In this document: piece after piece, positions 61,973-64,000 of the stretch | Layout of the letters: each line of letters opens with the position of its first letter | How positions within the stretch are numbered: position 1 is the first letter of the stretch | NCBI GenBank assembly: GCA_900315565.1 | Contig: OMZS01000018.1 | Span: 34,661 to 98,660, forward strand | Direction: 5' to 3' | DNA from: an uncultured Prevotellaceae bacterium | GTDB taxonomy: Bacteria > Bacteroidota > Bacteroidia > Bacteroidales > Bacteroidaceae | DNA length: 64,000 bases | Program-made: the position numbers and the translations under genes | The notes under the pieces: generated by a model | Databases searched by the model: none | What the model was told of the DNA's origin: nothing | What the model saw: the letters and a program-made list of their open reading frames with translations, nothing else

Positions 61973-63886
61973 TTATTTGAATACCTTCTTGCCATTCACT
62001 ATATATATTCCTTTGGCAGGAGGACCTGCGAGCTTGCGGCCGAACAAGTCGTAATACTCGTGGTTGGCATTACGGTTGATGACGTAATAGATGCCCGCTG
62101 GGCTATAATAGTTGTGGATGAATTTGCTGATGGCGGCAACGTCGTAGAGCGGATCGTAGTCGCCCGAAGAAATGTCAATGGCGTAATTGGGCTCTATGCC
62201 GCTGTCGATATTCACCCATTTGTCGTTGGTCAGACGGGCGCGGGCCGACGACAACTGGAACTGCATTCCCTCGGGGGTGATGAATGGCTGCACGGAACAG
62301 GCACCACCGCCGCTGCGTTCGCCGATGATGGGGAATCCCGCGTCTTTCAACAGCGAGGGGAGGAAGTTGCCGCACGAGAACGACAGGTCGGAAACCATCA
62401 CGGCGATGTTGAGGTCGTACTTCACCTCCTTGTCCTTTTCGTCAAAAACGCCGTCGAAGTTGCAGTCCACGTCGAAGTAGAATTTCTGCCGTTGTCCGGT
62501 CACAAGGTTCTCGGCGTAGTAATAGTTCGGTCCGCCCATCAGCACCGACATGGCCATCAGCAGGTCGAAGTCGCCGCCCGTGTTGCACGACAGGTCAACC
62601 ACCAGGTTCTTTACCTCCGGGTCGTCATTAGCCCGCTTCAGCGCATCGAGCACCACGCTCAGGTCGCACAGGAACTCTTCGTCAACGGCAGGCGTCTCGC
62701 CCTTGCAGCCGCCTTCGTAGTATGCATTCCATGCCTCTTTGTTGACCGGCCCGAACAAGTTGTACATCAGATAGGCCGTGTCGCCCTCCTTGTAATAGGT
62801 TTCATCCGATGGCGACGGACGAGCCATGTCGATAAATTGGCCCTTAGGATTTGTATAGGTTTCGCAATAGTCCATCAGCGGCTGGTACAGCTGGGGGTAT
62901 GTGTCCTCTATCACTTTATTCCCCTCCTTCCATGTTTCAAAATTTTCCGAAATGTCGTCACCTTCCCCCGTAACCTTAAAGAGGTTCCAGTCGAGCATCA
63001 GGTCGGTATGTCCACCGTCCTGCAGCAGCACCTGCAGGCTTTTCATGCCCGTGAAGTAGTCGTCCATGCTGGTGCTCTTGAGCAGCTGTTTGATGAGCGG
63101 TCCGTTCTTGATGCCGTCGAGCGTCTTGTCAAGACCGTCTTTTTGTATGCCACCCTCCAGCTTCGAGCGCCCGGGCATGCCGTAGAAGTGGTCCACCACG
63201 AAACACAGTTCGGCATAGCAGTAGGCAGCCATGTCAGCGTTGCGGCTCTTGGCCTCCAGCAATTCCTTGGCCCTCTCCGGCTCCAGCATGGCCACATCGT
63301 TGTTTTCATCGCCTGTCAGCACTATCACCTTCTCGCCGTTATAGCCGGCCAGGTGGAAATCCTGGTCGCTAAAGATGTCGGCGATGGTGGTGAAGGGGAA
63401 ATACACGGCCGTGTCGTCGCCTCTGAGGTCGATGCCATACTTCTTGAAGTCGAAGGTGACCGTGGCCGTTGCCGGCGTCAGCTCCTGATGGTTGTAGCGC
63501 AAGAAAGGCGAACCGCCATAGCCCACATTGTCCATTCCCTCCTGCACCTGTCCCATCAGGTTGGTGAAGGCCATGTAGTCGTCCGACGAGAACTGCTCGG
63601 TGGCAATATTCACCGTGGCTTTGGCATACGGCCCCTGGAGGAGATACGTCCCCTCAGCCGTCTTGCTGACTGCTATCGTGGTGCCGGGGAGCATCAGTTG
63701 CTGGAAGTCGGCCACCGAGATGTAAGGTACAGAGGGCAAGTCGCTATAGAAGCGCAGACTGACCGTGCCGTCGGCCTCACCGCCACGGCTGACGGGCACC
63801 TGCCGCGTCTCAAACGTAACCGCCGCATCGGCCAGCGCCTGAAGCGTCAGCACGAGGACCAATTGTAGTATAAAAAGCTTTTTCAT
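61973..63886 (-). CDS. S41-family serine peptidase with sorting tail
   Basis: 637 residues. Signal peptide MKKLFILQLVLVLTLQALAD. The C-terminal S41/C-terminal-processing-peptidase fold covers about 390-590: NLVVDLSCNTGGDFDLLMAM and the nucleophile Ser in VSDLSFSCGNFLPSLL, then GERSGGGACSVQP. The end is YDLFGRKLAGPPAKGIYIVN then GKKVFK, the type IX-like tail. It likely cleaves peptides outside the cell or at its surface. No PDZ domain is obvious. Confidence 0.85.
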   Translation of the reverse strand: MKKLFILQLVLVLTLQALADAAVTFETRQVPVSRGGEADGTVSLRFYSDLPSVPYISVADFQQLMLPGTTIAVSKTAEGTYLLQGPYAKATVNIATEQFSSDDYMAFTNLMGQVQEGMDNVGYGGSPFLRYNHQELTPATATVTFDFKKYGIDLRGDDTAVYFPFTTIADIFSDQDFHLAGYNGEKVIVLTGDENNDVAMLEPERAKELLEAKSRNADMAAYCYAELCFVVDHFYGMPGRSKLEGGIQKDGLDKTLDGIKNGPLIKQLLKSTSMDDYFTGMKSLQVLLQDGGHTDLMLDWNLFKVTGEGDDISENFETWKEGNKVIEDTYPQLYQPLMDYCETYTNPKGQFIDMARPSPSDETYYKEGDTAYLMYNLFGPVNKEAWNAYYEGGCKGETPAVDEEFLCDLSVVLDALKRANDDPEVKNLVVDLSCNTGGDFDLLMAMSVLMGGPNYYYAENLVTGQRQKFYFDVDCNFDGVFDEKDKEVKYDLNIAVMVSDLSFSCGNFLPSLLKDAGFPIIGERSGGGACSVQPFITPEGMQFQLSSARARLTNDKWVNIDSGIEPNYAIDISSGDYDPLYDVAAISKFIHNYYSPAGIYYVINRNANHEYYDLFGRKLAGPPAKGIYIVNGKKVFK

Positions 63887-64000
63887 CTTTGTAAATTATT
63901 AATTGAGTCCACTTTAAAAAGTCAGGCGTATTAAAATTGTTTGTTTTTGCACTAAAATAGTCCCTGTTTTATGCCGATTTCTGGAATATTTTTTGTACCT

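Overview
The window comes from a Bacteroidales genome, most likely Prevotella or a close relative. Several signs agree: promoters with the Bacteroidetes -7 element TAnnTTTG and a TTG about 20 bases upstream; lineage-typical families (TamL/TamB, DUF4827, DUF4112, DUF5686, DUF2723, QueH); and secreted proteins ending in the short tail G-[IV]-Y-[IV]-x-N-G-[RKQ]-K-V, which resembles a type IX secretion sorting signal. Host genes use the standard code, and several here end in TGA (4633, 5798, 16512, 20423, 21056, 22443, 29585).

Layout: 1-14.9 kb holds a truncated flavodoxin, a GH3 glycosidase, a DUF4160/DUF2442 pair, adenosine deaminase, a DMT transporter, an RND efflux pump without an outer-membrane channel, a GH2 beta-galactosidase and a GIN-domain lipoprotein. 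15.5-20.4 kb is a compact epsC-rRNA methyltransferase-dipeptidyl peptidase run; the methyltransferase has a heptapeptide-repeat tail. 20.5-29.6 kb has an SH3b protein, purD, two membrane proteins, a DUF2723 glycosyltransferase, a polysaccharide deacetylase and queH. 29.7-43.9 kb is mostly minus strand: phosphohexomutase, nanoRNase, nucleotidyltransferase, secreted proteins, tamL-tamB and an RluA enzyme. 44.2-53.8 kb has fabG with a TetR regulator, a LuxR regulator after a DUF5686 protein, a four-gene cytidylyltransferase/ATP-grasp/CDP-alcohol transferase/HAD operon, and an RNase III-like pseudoenzyme.

The exceptional part is 53.85-59.23 kb. Two divergent tRNA genes lie on the minus strand. 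Both have a tRNA-Gly-like body and an added hairpin in the variable region. The second (54162-54253) has anticodon UCA, which reads UGA, together with the glycine identity elements G1-C72, C2-G71, G3-C70 and U73. Next comes a HEPN/MNT toxin-antitoxin pair, then two tandem paralogous genes on the plus strand (55497-57137 and 57163-59232). Their frames are interrupted by 23 and 14 TGA codons but by no TAA or TAG. Aligning the two paralogues places TGA in one opposite GGG, GGA, GGT and GGC in the other. Trp is still TGG. The simplest reading is a local UGA-to-glycine recoding cassette: a dedicated suppressor tRNA plus secreted subtilase-like proteins that need it, inside a genome where UGA is a stop. 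The AT-rich cores of these genes resemble DNA from Absconditabacteria/Gracilibacteria, where UGA is glycine, but one gene ends in the host-type secretion tail.

After the cassette come punA, thiL, tRNA-Phe and an S41 peptidase. Dispersed intergenic repeats (an inverted-repeat family built on AACGYCGTGAGATAA and TTCTCTAGAGAA, and short tandem GAGTTAG or GTTCAAG tracts) occupy most gene-free gaps.
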